A stretch of 64,000 nt of DNA, taken from the NCBI RefSeq assembly GCF_026013365.1, contig NZ_JAPDOE010000002.1, forward strand, positions 434,001-498,000. Reading direction: 5' to 3'. Of the stretch, positions 10,009-18,439 are shown one piece after another. Numbering within the stretch: position 1 is the stretch's first letter; each line of letters begins with the position of its first letter. A model generated the notes under the pieces. The model saw only the letters and a program-made list of their open reading frames with translations. It was not told where the DNA came from and made no database searches. The position numbers and the translations under genes were made by a program. Origin of the DNA: Paenibacillus sp. LS1 (lineage in GTDB: Bacteria; Bacillota; Bacilli; Paenibacillales; Paenibacillaceae).

Positions 10009-10938
10009 TTAATGTGTCGTGCACAAATTCAAAATACCGCGCTCTTCAAGTACACTCACCAAAGTCGAGCCCATCTCAGCAGGCGTTGGTGCTACTTTGA
10101 TACCGCAAGATTCCAACTTCGCAATCTTCTCTTTGGCTGTACCTTTACCGCCAGAGATAATAGCGCCAGCATGACCCATCCGTTTGCCTGGAGGCGCTGT
10201 TACGCCACCGATAAAGCCAACAACCGGTTTGGTCATGTTCTCACGTACCCAATCTGCAGCATCCTCTTCAGCCGTACCACCAATCTCACCAATCATGATG
10301 ACCGCATGAGTCTGTGGATCTTCATTGAACCGTTTCAGGATATCAATGAACTCGGAGCCTTTTACAGGGTCTCCCCCGATTCCTACAGCAGAAGATTGTC
10401 CAATGCCACGAGTCGTCAGTTGATGAACGGCTTCATACGTAAGTGTTCCACTACGGGAAACAACGCCAACGTGCCCCGCCATGTGGATATAACCAGGCAT
10501 GATCCCGATTTTACATTCGCCCGGTGTAATGACACCTGGACAGTTCGGTCCGATCAGGACGGTATCTTTACCTTCCATGAAACGGTCAACCTTGATCATG
10601 TCAAGAACCGGAATACCTTCCGTAATACAGATCACAAGATCCAGCTCTGCATCAACAGCTTCCATAATGGAATCTGCCGCAAATGCCGGAGGAACGTAAA
10701 TGACGCTCGCTGTTGCGCCTGTAGCTTCCTTCGCTTCCTGCACAGTGTTGAACACCGGCAGACTGGCTACTGTACCGTCTTCCAGCGTGATATCCACATT
10801 CGTTCCGCCTTTACCCGGTGTAACTCCGCCTACCATCTGGGTTCCGTAGTCCAATGCGCCCTTCGTGTGGAACATTCCCGTTGAACCCGTAATGCCTTGC
10901 GTAATGACTTTTGTATTTTTATCGATCAAAATACTCAC
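10009..10938 (-). CDS. sucD: Succinyl-CoA synthetase alpha subunit (ADP-forming)
   Basis: A 309-residue protein with the CoA-binding N-domain ([20 protein letters not shown]), the [16 protein letters not shown] segment and the phospho-histidine site [18 protein letters not shown], where His is transiently phosphorylated. It catalyses the substrate-level phosphorylation step of the citric acid cycle together with SucC. It follows sucC by 63 bases and ends before a strong terminator. The last residues (GILNLCTTH) run slightly past the usual alpha subunit end. Confidence 0.97.
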   Translation of the reverse strand: MSILIDKNTKVITQGITGSTGMFHTKGALDYGTQMVGGVTPGKGGTNVDITLEDGTVASLPVFNTVQEAKEATGATASVIYVPPAFAADSIMEAVDAELDLVICITEGIPVLDMIKVDRFMEGKDTVLIGPNCPGVITPGECKIGIMPGYIHMAGHVGVVSRSGTLTYEAVHQLTTRGIGQSSAVGIGGDPVKGSEFIDILKRFNEDPQTHAVIMIGEIGGTAEEDAADWVRENMTKPVVGFIGGVTAPPGKRMGHAGAIISGGKGTAKEKIAKLESCGIKVAPTPAEMGSTLVSVLEERGILNLCTTH

Positions 10939-11001
10939 GTTGCTTCACATCCTTACGGTTATTTTTCAATTCCCGGACAGCTCCGGTACTAAGGAATGAA
11001 C

Positions 11002-12162
11002 TTATTTTACGAGGGCAACAATTTTCTGTGCACCATCGGCCATGGAATCGGCAGGAACAATATTCAGGCCAGATTCGCCCAGAATACGTTTGCCAAGCTC
11101 CACGTTAGTTCCTTCAAGACGAACAACCAGCGGTTTGGTCAGGCCAAGTTGCTTCGCAGCTTCAACAACACCGTTGGCGATAACATCACAGCGCATGATG
11201 CCACCGAAGATGTTAACAAAGATTCCTGCTACTTTGGCATCGGACAAAATGATCTTAAATGCTTCAGTCACTTTCTCCGTTGTTGCACCGCCCCCAACGT
11301 CAAGGAAGTTGGCGGGGTCTCCACCGTAGTATTTGATAATGTCCATCGTCGCCATCGCAAGTCCCGCACCATTGACCATACAGCCGATGTTGCCATCAAG
11401 TGCTATGTAGCTGAGGTCGTATTTGGAAGCTTCGATTTCCTTTTCATCCTCTTCATCCAGGTCACGCAGTTCCAAAATATCTTTGTGACGGAACAGAGCG
11501 TTGGAGTCAAAGTTTAATTTCGCATCCAGCGCGATAACGTTTCCATCTCCGGTAACAACGAGAGGATTGATCTCGGCAATAGAGCAATCTTTTTCGACAA
11601 AAGCTGTGTACAACGCGAGCATGAACTTAACAGCTTTGTTCACCAGTTCATTCGGAATCTTGATGCTGTAAGCCAGTTTACGCGCCTGGAACACTTGCAA
11701 CCCAATAGCTGGGTCAATAATTTCTTTGAAAATTTTCTCAGGTGTAGCTTCAGCTACTTCTTCAATCTCAGTACCGCCTTCTTCGGAAGCCATCATAACT
11801 ACACGGCCTGTGGCACGGTCCACAACAACACCCACATAATACTCTTTGCGGATATCGCATCCTTCTTCAATCAGAAGACGTTTTACTTCTTTACCTTCTG
11901 GTCCAGTCTGGTGTGTCACCAATACTTTACCCAGAATTTCGGAAGCATAGGCACGAACTTCATCCGTGCTCTTCGCTACTTTTACGCCGCCAGCTTTACC
12001 CCGGCCACCTGCGTGAATTTGCGCTTTAACAACAGTCACCGGACTGCCCAATGCCTCTGCGGCCGCAACCGCTTCATCGACTGTATAAGCAACCTTTCCG
12101 TTTGGAACGGTAACTCCATACTGTTTCAGTACTTCTTTTCCTTGATATTCATGGATATTCAT
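11002..12162 (-). CDS. sucC: Succinyl-CoA synthetase beta subunit (ADP-forming)
   Basis: A 386-residue ATP-grasp subunit: N-terminal [17 protein letters not shown], nucleotide site [20 protein letters not shown], metal/nucleotide-binding [21 protein letters not shown], and the C-terminal CoA-ligase part [19 protein letters not shown]. Length matches the family. It heads the sucC-sucD operon; the ATG is preceded by AGGAGGATTCGAG. The promoter should lie in 12163-12350; I do not assign it. The neighbouring order (rnhB region, sucC, sucD, dprA) follows B. subtilis apart from an accessory insertion upstream. Confidence 0.97.
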   Translation of the reverse strand: MNIHEYQGKEVLKQYGVTVPNGKVAYTVDEAVAAAEALGSPVTVVKAQIHAGGRGKAGGVKVAKSTDEVRAYASEILGKVLVTHQTGPEGKEVKRLLIEEGCDIRKEYYVGVVVDRATGRVVMMASEEGGTEIEEVAEATPEKIFKEIIDPAIGLQVFQARKLAYSIKIPNELVNKAVKFMLALYTAFVEKDCSIAEINPLVVTGDGNVIALDAKLNFDSNALFRHKDILELRDLDEEDEKEIEASKYDLSYIALDGNIGCMVNGAGLAMATMDIIKYYGGDPANFLDVGGGATTEKVTEAFKIILSDAKVAGIFVNIFGGIMRCDVIANGVVEAAKQLGLTKPLVVRLEGTNVELGKRILGESGLNIVPADSMADGAQKIVALVK

Positions 12163-12356
12163 TCTCGAATCCTCCTATCAACGTGACTGCAACAAGGCGG
12201 GTTGGTAGACTAACAAAAGACAAATGTTGACTATTTTCACTTAAACCCAATTCATTGTAACACGTTTTTAAAACGCTTTCCTTAAAAAAGTAATGATTAA
12301 TAGACAGTATTTTGATATGAGTATGATCCCATATTGTGAATGTTTGGGTATATATG

Positions 12357-12387
12357 GAAAAAAACCTCAGCTAAAAGCTAAGGTTTC
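12357..12387 (-). terminator. Terminator after ohrR
   Basis: Minus-strand hairpin AAACCTTAGCT / AGCTGAGGTTT with a short T-rich loop, followed by seven T. It lies 20 bases after the ohrR stop and isolates ohrR from sucCD. Confidence 0.8.
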
Positions 12388-12406
12388 CTCGATTCAATGC
12401 TACATT

Positions 12407-12862
12407 TTATTTTTTGGCTGCGTTCGTGTTGGTTTCGTGCACTTTTTCCAGTAATCCTTTGAACTGACCCAGTAATGCTTCAAACTCCGTGCTGTTCAAA
12501 CAAGCGTCTCCCTGAATGGATGCAGGTACCGACAATGCCTTATTCCGAAGCTCACGGCCGGAATCGGTTAGTGTAATTAATACTTTCCGTTCATCCTGAG
12601 CCGAGCGTTCGCGATTAATAAGTCCTGCCGACTGCAAACGTTTGAGAAGTGGTGTCAATGTTCCCGAATCAAGGTATAGCGCCTCCCCGATCTCCTTAAC
12701 CGTGCATTCTTCACGTTCCCACAACACCATTAGAACCAGATACTGTGAATACGTTACGCCGAGCACCTCCAGATAGGGTTGGTACATCTTCGTAATCTCA
12801 CGTGAACAAGCATATATGGCAAAGCATAATTGGTTATCCAGCTTCAAACTGTCCGTCTGCAT
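12407..12862 (-). CDS. ohrR: OhrR-type organic-peroxide-sensing MarR family repressor
   Basis: A 151-residue MarR-family protein very like OhrR. The N-terminal helix has [20 protein letters not shown], with the single sensing cysteine at residue 13 placed as in one-Cys OhrR; the winged helix-turn-helix has [20 protein letters not shown], and the wing is [16 protein letters not shown] second Cys (residue 19) is nearby and one occurs in the C-terminal part, so a disulfide variant is possible. OhrR represses the peroxidase gene ohrA until organic hydroperoxide oxidises the cysteine. No ohrA lies in this window, which is unusual because the two are normally adjacent. An AT-rich palindrome lies 119 bases upstream. 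Confidence 0.85.
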   Translation of the reverse strand: MQTDSLKLDNQLCFAIYACSREITKMYQPYLEVLGVTYSQYLVLMVLWEREECTVKEIGEALYLDSGTLTPLLKRLQSAGLINRERSAQDERKVLITLTDSGRELRNKALSVPASIQGDACLNSTEFEALLGQFKGLLEKVHETNTNAAKK

Positions 12863-13343
12863 ATGTCTTTCTCACCTGCCTATTGTGCATTCTATTCCTC
12901 ATAAGAAAGGAACTACAAATCTATCTTATCACAAATTAGAAAAAAAACAGAATAATTGAGCACAAATGATTTTACCTTTCAATTTAATTATGTTAAATTA
13001 GATTGTGTAAAATATAAATATAGATAGATGACCAACAGTACATACACTCATGATTTAACAACAATAATAGATAAGTCCAGCAAACAGATTCACGCTTTAT
13101 TGGCCCAATTTGATAACTCTAATGCAAGTTCATACTTAAGGCATTTTCACCAATGCTATGTAATAATTTCTATCCAGAAATAAAATTCAGGGATCAGGAA
13201 CAATGACTACAGCGATGATAATGACAGGTTGACTCCATGATTCCTTTTATATAAAATGCTTAGTAGAAGCTGAGGAAGCACCTTAATTCGTAGACTGGCC
13301 CGTGTTATGCGGAGTCAAGAATCGAGTGAGGTGTTTCTTTGTT
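12863..13343. other. Divergent intergenic region between ohrR and comM/yifB
   Basis: A 481-base AT-rich stretch without credible genes. It holds the upstream regions of both divergent genes and one palindrome (12981-12999). Nothing else could be supported. Confidence 0.6.
12981..12999. promoter_or_regulatory. AT-rich palindrome, possible OhrR operator
   Basis: AATTTAA and TTAAATT form a perfect 7-bp inverted repeat around TTATG. Published OhrR boxes are AT-rich inverted repeats of similar words (AATTAAATT). Its position upstream of ohrR would fit autoregulation, but AT-rich palindromes are common by chance. Confidence 0.3.
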
Positions 13344-14954
13344 ATGTACGGAAAATTACATAGTGCGTGTTTGTACGGAATTGATGGTGTTCTGATCGAG
13401 GTGGAAACCGATCTATCCAATGGTCTGCCACAGACGTCCATCATCGGGTTACCAGATTCAGCCATTCGAGAGGCCGTTGAACGTGTTCGTGCAGCGATTA
13501 AAAATTGTGGATATCAGTATCCATTACAGCGGATTACAATCAATCTGGCCCCCGCTGATCTGCGCAAGGAAGGGTCTTCCTTTGATCTTGCCATCGCTAT
13601 TGGTTTACTTATGACAAGCGGTCAACTAGTACTCCCTCCTCAGGAACGTACATTAGTTGTTGGCGAACTGGCATTGGACGGTTCGATCAGGTCAGTGCCC
13701 GGCATTTTATCCATGGTCGATCTGGCCAAACGGCAAGGCTTTACGTCCGTGCTTCTTCCTTTGGATAACGTGGAGGAAGCGTCGTTGATTCGAGGTATTC
13801 AAGTGTTTGGCATTCGTCATTTGCAAGATATTGCTCCGGAAAACCCAGATCAACCCTCTAGTTCGGTTGGTGTGCCAAATAAAACTAATGCAGGACCGGT
13901 CGTGTTGAAAAATTATGCTCACCTCGCTGTTCCTATAACAGATAAGACTCAAAGGGTGGCGGATAGAAGGCAGGGACAAACGTCATTATGTGCGGATGAT
14001 TATAGTGATGTTCTAGGGCAGCATCATGTAAAACGCGCGCTTATGATTGCTGCAGCAGGCATGCATAACATACTGCTCGTTGGACCGCCAGGCACGGGCA
14101 AAACGATGTTAATCAAACGTCTGCCTTCCATCCTTCCTCCTTTGTCAGAAGATGAAGCACTGGAAGTCACCAAAGTGTTAAGTGCCGCAGGCAAGTTGAA
14201 AGAAGCGCCTCAAGGCCTGATTGCAGACAGACCTTTTCGCTCCCCACATCACACGATATCCACCTCTGGTCTAATTGGAGGCGGTGGTATTCCGAAACCG
14301 GGTGAAGTGAGCCTTGCCCACCGGGGTATATTGTTTCTGGATGAATTACCTGAGTTCCAGCGCCAGGTGCTGGAGGTATTAAGGCAGCCGTTAGAGGATC
14401 GCACAGTGACAATTAGCCGGGCGCGGGCAGCATTCACCTTTCCCGCCCAGTTCATGCTCGCATGTTCCATGAATCCCTGCCCCTGCGGATATTTGTCCGC
14501 TCATTCGGAGGAGCAGCGCTGTATATGCAGCCCCGCCCGTGTTGCCGCGTACCGAGCCAAAATTTCAGGACCATTGCTAGATCGTATCGATCTTCAGGTC
14601 GAGGTCCCTCCACCAGGCGAGTGGCGTAAATCAGCTGCCTCACCTTCCTCTGCAGAAATGCAGGCAAAAGTCATCCATGCTCATCAAATTCAGGCTGCAC
14701 GCTATGCCCAAAGTTCAGTCCGTTGGAATAGCCAGCTTTCGGGCACACTTTTGCGACGAACGATCCATCTCCCTCAAGAGGCAGAACAATTGTTAGAACA
14801 AACCTTGCAAACGCTAAACTTGAGCATGCGTGCACATGATCGGATTATCAAAATGGCACAGACGATTGCCGATCTAGACCATGATGGTGAAATTATGACA
14901 GCTCATGTGGCTGAAGCCATACAGTATCGTCAACTGGATCTTAATTTATTTTGA
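13344..14954 (+). CDS. YifB/ComM family AAA+ protein (magnesium chelatase subunit ChlI-like)
   Basis: A 536-residue protein from ATG 13344, chosen because GTGAGGTG lies about 11 bases upstream; the open frame reaches back 14 codons but the family starts at MYGKLHSACLYGIDG. The N-terminal Lon-like fold (GLPQTSIIGLPDSAIREAVERV) is followed by the AAA+ domain: Walker A GPPGTGKT, PFRSPHHTIS, Walker B ILFLDELPEF, the Cys-rich loop SMNPCPCGYLSAHSEEQRC, and LLDRIDLQVEVP, then a C-terminal Mg-chelatase domain. In Gram-negatives ComM is a helicase that drives branch migration during transformation. It is the only rightward gene in this region, between ohrR and the nitroreductase. Confidence 0.93.
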   Translation: MYGKLHSACLYGIDGVLIEVETDLSNGLPQTSIIGLPDSAIREAVERVRAAIKNCGYQYPLQRITINLAPADLRKEGSSFDLAIAIGLLMTSGQLVLPPQERTLVVGELALDGSIRSVPGILSMVDLAKRQGFTSVLLPLDNVEEASLIRGIQVFGIRHLQDIAPENPDQPSSSVGVPNKTNAGPVVLKNYAHLAVPITDKTQRVADRRQGQTSLCADDYSDVLGQHHVKRALMIAAAGMHNILLVGPPGTGKTMLIKRLPSILPPLSEDEALEVTKVLSAAGKLKEAPQGLIADRPFRSPHHTISTSGLIGGGGIPKPGEVSLAHRGILFLDELPEFQRQVLEVLRQPLEDRTVTISRARAAFTFPAQFMLACSMNPCPCGYLSAHSEEQRCICSPARVAAYRAKISGPLLDRIDLQVEVPPPGEWRKSAASPSSAEMQAKVIHAHQIQAARYAQSSVRWNSQLSGTLLRRTIHLPQEAEQLLEQTLQTLNLSMRAHDRIIKMAQTIADLDHDGEIMTAHVAEAIQYRQLDLNLF

Positions 14955-15086
14955 GAAACTTATGGAAGAAGAACGGGTTCGCCTATCAAAAGGCAGTGAA
15001 ATCTACATCATCTTGGACAACAGAGTATGATCGAGAAGGGTGTATAACGTGGGTCCTACCATACGGCTAAGTCGACATGACAAAAA

Positions 15087-15129
15087 ACGTACAAGTCCTT
15101 CTTTTTCATGAAGAAAGGTACTTGTACGT
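15087..15129 (-). terminator. Terminator after the nitroreductase gene
   Basis: Ten-base arms ACGTACAAGT / ACTTGTACGT with further TTCTT/AAGAA pairing inside; on the minus strand the hairpin is followed by TTTTTTG. It lies about 55 bases past the nitroreductase stop. Confidence 0.85.
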
Positions 15130-15182
15130 CAATTTCCCTGAGATTGATAGGGGCATGTGTAGCTACATATTACAATAGTTTA

Positions 15183-15734
15183 TTATTCAAAAAGAGTCAG
15201 TTTGTCCTTGGCTGGTGTGCGTTCTTTGGCAGAAGGAATAACATCAGGATATCCCATATAGATCATGCCTATAATCTTCTCACCCGCCTCTATTCCAAGA
15301 GGTTTACGGAATTTCGGAGCGTACAGGAATGGCTTGGTCACCCAGAATGTACCAATGTCTTCACTCCAAGCTGCAAGCATAAAGTTCTGTACTAACGCAC
15401 TTACGGCTGCAAAATCTTCATCCCAGATGTTCTGTCTTGGATCTTCCTCAAGTACGACAAGCATAACGGCTGGGACTTGCGTAATATTGGCTGAGAATTT
15501 GTTGTCTTCTCCCATTTCTGCATCGATGGCCTCAGCCAGCTTTTTGCGCCCATTCCCGGTAAACAACAAAAATCTCCAAGGTTCACGCAATTTATGGTTA
15601 GGAGCCCAGACTGCCGTATCCAGCAACTCTATGATTTGTTGTGTAGGAACAGCTTCCTTTTTAAATTTTTTCACCGTACGACGGTTTTGAATCGCATTTC
15701 TGACTTCATTTGTTGTTTTCGCAGTTTTACTCAT
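15183..15734 (-). CDS. Nitroreductase family flavoprotein
   Basis: A 183-residue member of the FMN-dependent nitroreductase superfamily. The N-terminal IQNRRTVKKFKKEAVP has the basic FMN-phosphate contacts, followed by the AVWAPNHKLREPWRFLLFTG substrate/FMN loop and the C-terminal GIEAGEKIIGMIYMGYPD. Such enzymes reduce nitro groups or quinones with NAD(P)H as dimers in the cytoplasm; the physiological substrate cannot be told from sequence. It is a single-gene unit with its own terminator, convergent with comM/yifB. The ATG is preceded by GGGAGGTACGGCCG. Confidence 0.88.
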   Translation of the reverse strand: MSKTAKTTNEVRNAIQNRRTVKKFKKEAVPTQQIIELLDTAVWAPNHKLREPWRFLLFTGNGRKKLAEAIDAEMGEDNKFSANITQVPAVMLVVLEEDPRQNIWDEDFAAVSALVQNFMLAAWSEDIGTFWVTKPFLYAPKFRKPLGIEAGEKIIGMIYMGYPDVIPSAKERTPAKDKLTLFE

Positions 15735-15919
15735 CGGCCGTACCTCCCTGTTTATAATTATGATCTGTAACCGTAACGATGGCTTACGGTCTTGAACAAT
15801 TCGTTATGACAAATCAAAAGATTAAAACGCAGATTACATTCTTGATTATACACCCTACTGTTCACGAGATTCAAAGGAAAGGCTTCGACTGCTACGGCTA
15901 TAGGCTTTAAAAACAGTAA

Positions 15920-15972
15920 AGACGACTCCGAATCCTGATCGACCAATGGCGATCATCACGTCGGAGCCGTCT
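15920..15972 (-). terminator. Terminator after the CNA-B-like protein gene
   Basis: AGACGGCTCCGA pairs with TTCGGAGTCGTCT, with an inner TGATCG-type stem; minus-strand reading is followed by a T-rich tail. It lies about 50 bases after the stop at 16021. Confidence 0.75.
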
Positions 15973-16020
15973 AATTAGATAAGCATTTTATAACATTCAC
16001 GATATCACATCATTGATGAA

Positions 16021-17193
16021 TCAATATGAACCTGCACCTTCAAATGTACCTTTAACGAAATCCATTTTGTTGTACTTCTCCTGGTTACCTGCAACATCTG
16101 TGCTAAAGTATTCTACCACCTTGACATCAGGGGCATAGAATTTGACGGGTCCTTCATAGTTCTTCCAGGCTCCCCCATTGATTCGATACTGCGTTGTTTT
16201 TACACCCGAACCTTTGACTTCGTCTGTTGCCTGGAGCCTGAACGTAAACCCTTTGATGTATATCTTTCCATTTACTGTATCTGTAATCGGAACTAATCGG
16301 TACTTGGTTACAGGGGGTGTAATATCTGCATCTTTCTTAAGTACGATATTAAACGTATTATGATCTCCTTGTACGAGGGTAACGTTCTGGCTAGATTTTA
16401 AGTATCCTGCTGCTTCCACCGTTATTGTTCTGGCCCCTGTTGGCACGCGCTTTATAAAATAATTGCCTTGGGCATCCGTTGTTGCCGCACTTCCAGCATT
16501 AACTTTAGCTCCACTTACTGGATTACCCGCCTCATCTACAACTTTTCCCCGCACGTGTGCTGCTTCTGTCAAAACAACATTGACGATTAAGGTTTTTCCC
16601 GCCTGTACATTCAAACGATCCTGCTCATAAAGCATATAATCGGCAGAATCGACCCAGATTGCAATGTTTGGATTGTAGTCGTAATCAAGGCCAGTAACAG
16701 TATACCGACCTTGCTGGTCTGTCTTCACCGGACGATCCAAGGCACCTGTTACTTTGACAAGAGCATTGAGAACCGGTCTGCCTGTTTGATCGGTTACAGA
16801 CCCTACAATCGTAGAAGGTTCATATAGCTCAAAATTAACCAGAATCTGTTCTCCCTCTGATAAAGAGTAGGTATTACGGTGCCTGTCTGTCACATAGCCC
16901 TCTGCTTCAATTATAAAGCTAATTTCCGTATAGTCCTGGACAGACTCAAGTATAGAATAACTTCCATTTCCATCTGTCTTCACGCTTTTTTCAGTCTCTT
17001 CCCCTTGATATCTAAGGGAATACTTGATTGTGGCATCCTGGATAGGAAACCCTTCAAGATCAGTAACTTTACCTGATACACTTGCCTGGGTTGAAGGATC
17101 GGCATAAGAAACTCCGGAATACATGATTCCAAACAAAATGAAACATAAAGATAGTGTACTTAGTCGAATTATCCATTTGATACTTGTCTGCAT
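16021..17193 (-). CDS. Secreted protein with carboxypeptidase-regulatory-like (CNA-B type) repeats
   Basis: About 390 residues. A signal peptide (hydrophobic SLCFILFGIMYSG, cleavage near SYA) is followed by three beta-sandwich repeats that each begin VSGKVTD / IVGSVTDQTGRPV / VRGKVVDEAGNPVSGAKV and close with TDGNGSYSI / TDQQGRYTV / TDAQGNYFI. This is the carboxypeptidase-regulatory-like fold found in surface proteins. The C-terminal 90 residues (STDVAGNQE, YRINGGAWKNYEGP) look like an OmpL47-type beta domain. There is no LPXTG or S-layer motif. The second Met (17193) was chosen because GAGGTG lies ten bases upstream; the frame extends to 17214. It follows the small peptide gene by about 60 bases. 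Function unknown; probably cell-envelope or extracellular. Confidence 0.8.
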   Translation of the reverse strand: MQTSIKWIIRLSTLSLCFILFGIMYSGVSYADPSTQASVSGKVTDLEGFPIQDATIKYSLRYQGEETEKSVKTDGNGSYSILESVQDYTEISFIIEAEGYVTDRHRNTYSLSEGEQILVNFELYEPSTIVGSVTDQTGRPVLNALVKVTGALDRPVKTDQQGRYTVTGLDYDYNPNIAIWVDSADYMLYEQDRLNVQAGKTLIVNVVLTEAAHVRGKVVDEAGNPVSGAKVNAGSAATTDAQGNYFIKRVPTGARTITVEAAGYLKSSQNVTLVQGDHNTFNIVLKKDADITPPVTKYRLVPITDTVNGKIYIKGFTFRLQATDEVKGSGVKTTQYRINGGAWKNYEGPVKFYAPDVKVVEYFSTDVAGNQEKYNKMDFVKGTFEGAGSY

Positions 17194-17254
17194 CTCCTCA
17201 CTACACCTCACCATTTATTTTTATGGATCAAACATTCCTCTTTAACCTCTTTAA

Positions 17255-17416
17255 TTAACTGAGCATAAGTTCAAGCTTCCAGAATTCTCCGTCCCAAACA
17301 TATTGCCAAATCCCCTGTCCACCGTTCATGGTCTCGCTGATATCCAGCACTTCCATCCGAGGGCACTCCCATACTCTTTTTACTATGTTGCTCGAAGCGT
17401 TCTGAAGCTCTTCCAT
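17255..17416 (-). CDS. Small peptide with lasso-type RiPP leader motif
   Basis: A 53-codon gene. Its first 30 residues end in WECPRMEVLDISETM, which aligns without gaps with the paeninodin-family lasso precursor leader (aromatic-x2-P-x-L/M-E-V-L-D-x4-T-M). A Thr two residues before the putative cut is the usual lasso requirement. The remaining NGGQGIWQYVWDGEFWKLE... is Gly- and Trp-rich. It has no Asp or Glu at positions 7-9, so a normal lasso ring cannot be closed. The ATG at 17414-17416 is preceded by AGAGAGG and GGTGGG; a TTG ten codons upstream is possible. No maturation enzyme is in the window. The next gene in the same direction encodes a secreted repeat protein. Confidence 0.55.
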   Translation of the reverse strand: MEELQNASSNIVKRVWECPRMEVLDISETMNGGQGIWQYVWDGEFWKLELMLS

Positions 17417-17557
17417 ACATCCCACCAACCTCTCTTTAAATTTCAACTTTCTTAGTTTATTACAAATGATACATTTTGTATCTATAAATTTCTGAAATAA
17501 ATGATTTTATTATTGATGCTCTATCCTGTGTTTTTCGATTTCATATTTAAATCAAAA

Positions 17558-17595
17558 AAAGCCGCAGATCCTGTATGAAGAGGACCTACGGCTTT
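17558..17595 (-). terminator. Terminator after yraN
   Basis: AAAGCCG / CGGCTTT arms with partial inner pairing (GGTCC/GGATC), followed on the minus strand by seven T. It ends the rnhB-ylqG-ylqH-yraN unit about 140 bases past yraN. Confidence 0.8.
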
Positions 17596-17735
17596 AGATA
17601 ATACTAATTTCAAAACTAAATCGAATGAAAAAGATAAGACATAATTAAACTTGTACTTTGATAAGAGCTATAGAATCACATCAGAAAAAGATACATTTCG
17701 TAACTTTGAATACAGCAATACTTTGTGTGTAATTC

Positions 17736-18134
17736 TTAAAAAGCATTAACAATATGATTCACAGAGACAACCTCTCCTGCTTGATCTAGCATTACGGCAA
17801 TTACATCAAAACGGATCTGAAGATCTGTCTCTCCCGTCATCTGCAAATAAACGGATGCGGTTGAACGTACCTGCTGCATTTTACGCATATCGACCGATTC
17901 CTGAGGTGTACCGTACTGAGCGGCTCCACTTCTGCTTCTAACTTCCACAAATACAATCAGGCCCTCGCTGGAAGCAATGATGTCAATCTCACCGCTACGG
18001 CAACGCCAGTTCTGTCTGATGATCCGATAGTTGTTATCTCGCAACCATTGACAGGCGGCTTCTTCGCCTAATCGGCCCTTCTGCTGCCGTGTAAGCTTCA
18101 TTCCCGGCTCATGGCCTAATCTACGCTCTACCAT
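17736..18134 (-). CDS. YraN family (UPF0102) endonuclease-fold protein
   Basis: A 132-residue YraN-like protein: RQQKGRLGEEAACQWLRDNNY, then CRSGEIDIIASSEGLIVFVEVRSRS, the Asp and Glu-x-Arg pattern of a restriction-endonuclease-like fold, then QQVRSTASVYL. The molecular role of this widespread family is not settled. The ATG overlaps the 3' end of the upstream FlhB-tail gene by 7 bases, indicating translational coupling. In B. subtilis yraN lies elsewhere, but placement after rnhB is common in other Firmicutes. Confidence 0.88.
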   Translation of the reverse strand: MVERRLGHEPGMKLTRQQKGRLGEEAACQWLRDNNYRIIRQNWRCRSGEIDIIASSEGLIVFVEVRSRSGAAQYGTPQESVDMRKMQQVRSTASVYLQMTGETDLQIRFDVIAVMLDQAGEVVSVNHIVNAF

Positions 18135-18439
18135 GACTCATCTTCCTCACGTCCCGAGGCCAGTCGATCTGCACGGTAGACGTATGTTAGCACCTCTGCG
18201 ACCAGCTGATACAGTTCTGCCGGAATCTGTTCATCCAGATCCAACTTGGAGAGCACTTCCACAAGTGCTGCGTCCTCCTGAACAGCCACGCCATTTTCCT
18301 TGGCTTTATCCAGAATGGCTTCTGCCACTTTGCCGCGGCCCTTGGCTACCACAACAGGTGCTTCGCTCTCTCCAGGAACATATTTTAGGGCAACCGCTTT
18401 TTTGGAAAGCAGGTCCGGTTGTGACGACTCGTCTTTCAT
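18128..18439 (-). CDS. Free-standing FlhB C-terminal-like protein (YlqH type)
   Basis: A 103-residue protein matching the cytoplasmic tail of the flagellar export gate protein FlhB: AVALKYVPGESEAPVVVAKG, then LDEQIPAELYQLVAEVLTYVYRADRL. It has no membrane segments, and the autocleavage site NPTH that precedes this region in FlhB is absent (SKK is in its place). It therefore resembles the post-cleavage FlhB fragment alone. It overlaps the FliK-like gene by four bases (ATGA). In FlhB this tail receives the substrate-switch signal from FliK, so the pair here suggests a related interaction; this is inference. B. subtilis has the same small gene, ylqH, at the equivalent locus. Confidence 0.85.
   Translation of the reverse strand: MKDESSQPDLLSKKAVALKYVPGESEAPVVVAKGRGKVAEAILDKAKENGVAVQEDAALVEVLSKLDLDEQIPAELYQLVAEVLTYVYRADRLASGREEDESW

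Noticed and set aside
10012..10884. 290-codon open frame on the plus strand
   Set aside because: It is antisense to sucD, has a Cys/His/Arg-rich composition typical of a shadow frame and no ribosome site.
18128..18439. Calling the 103-residue protein FlhB
   Set aside because: It lacks the membrane domain and the NPTH autocleavage site; only the cytoplasmic tail is represented.
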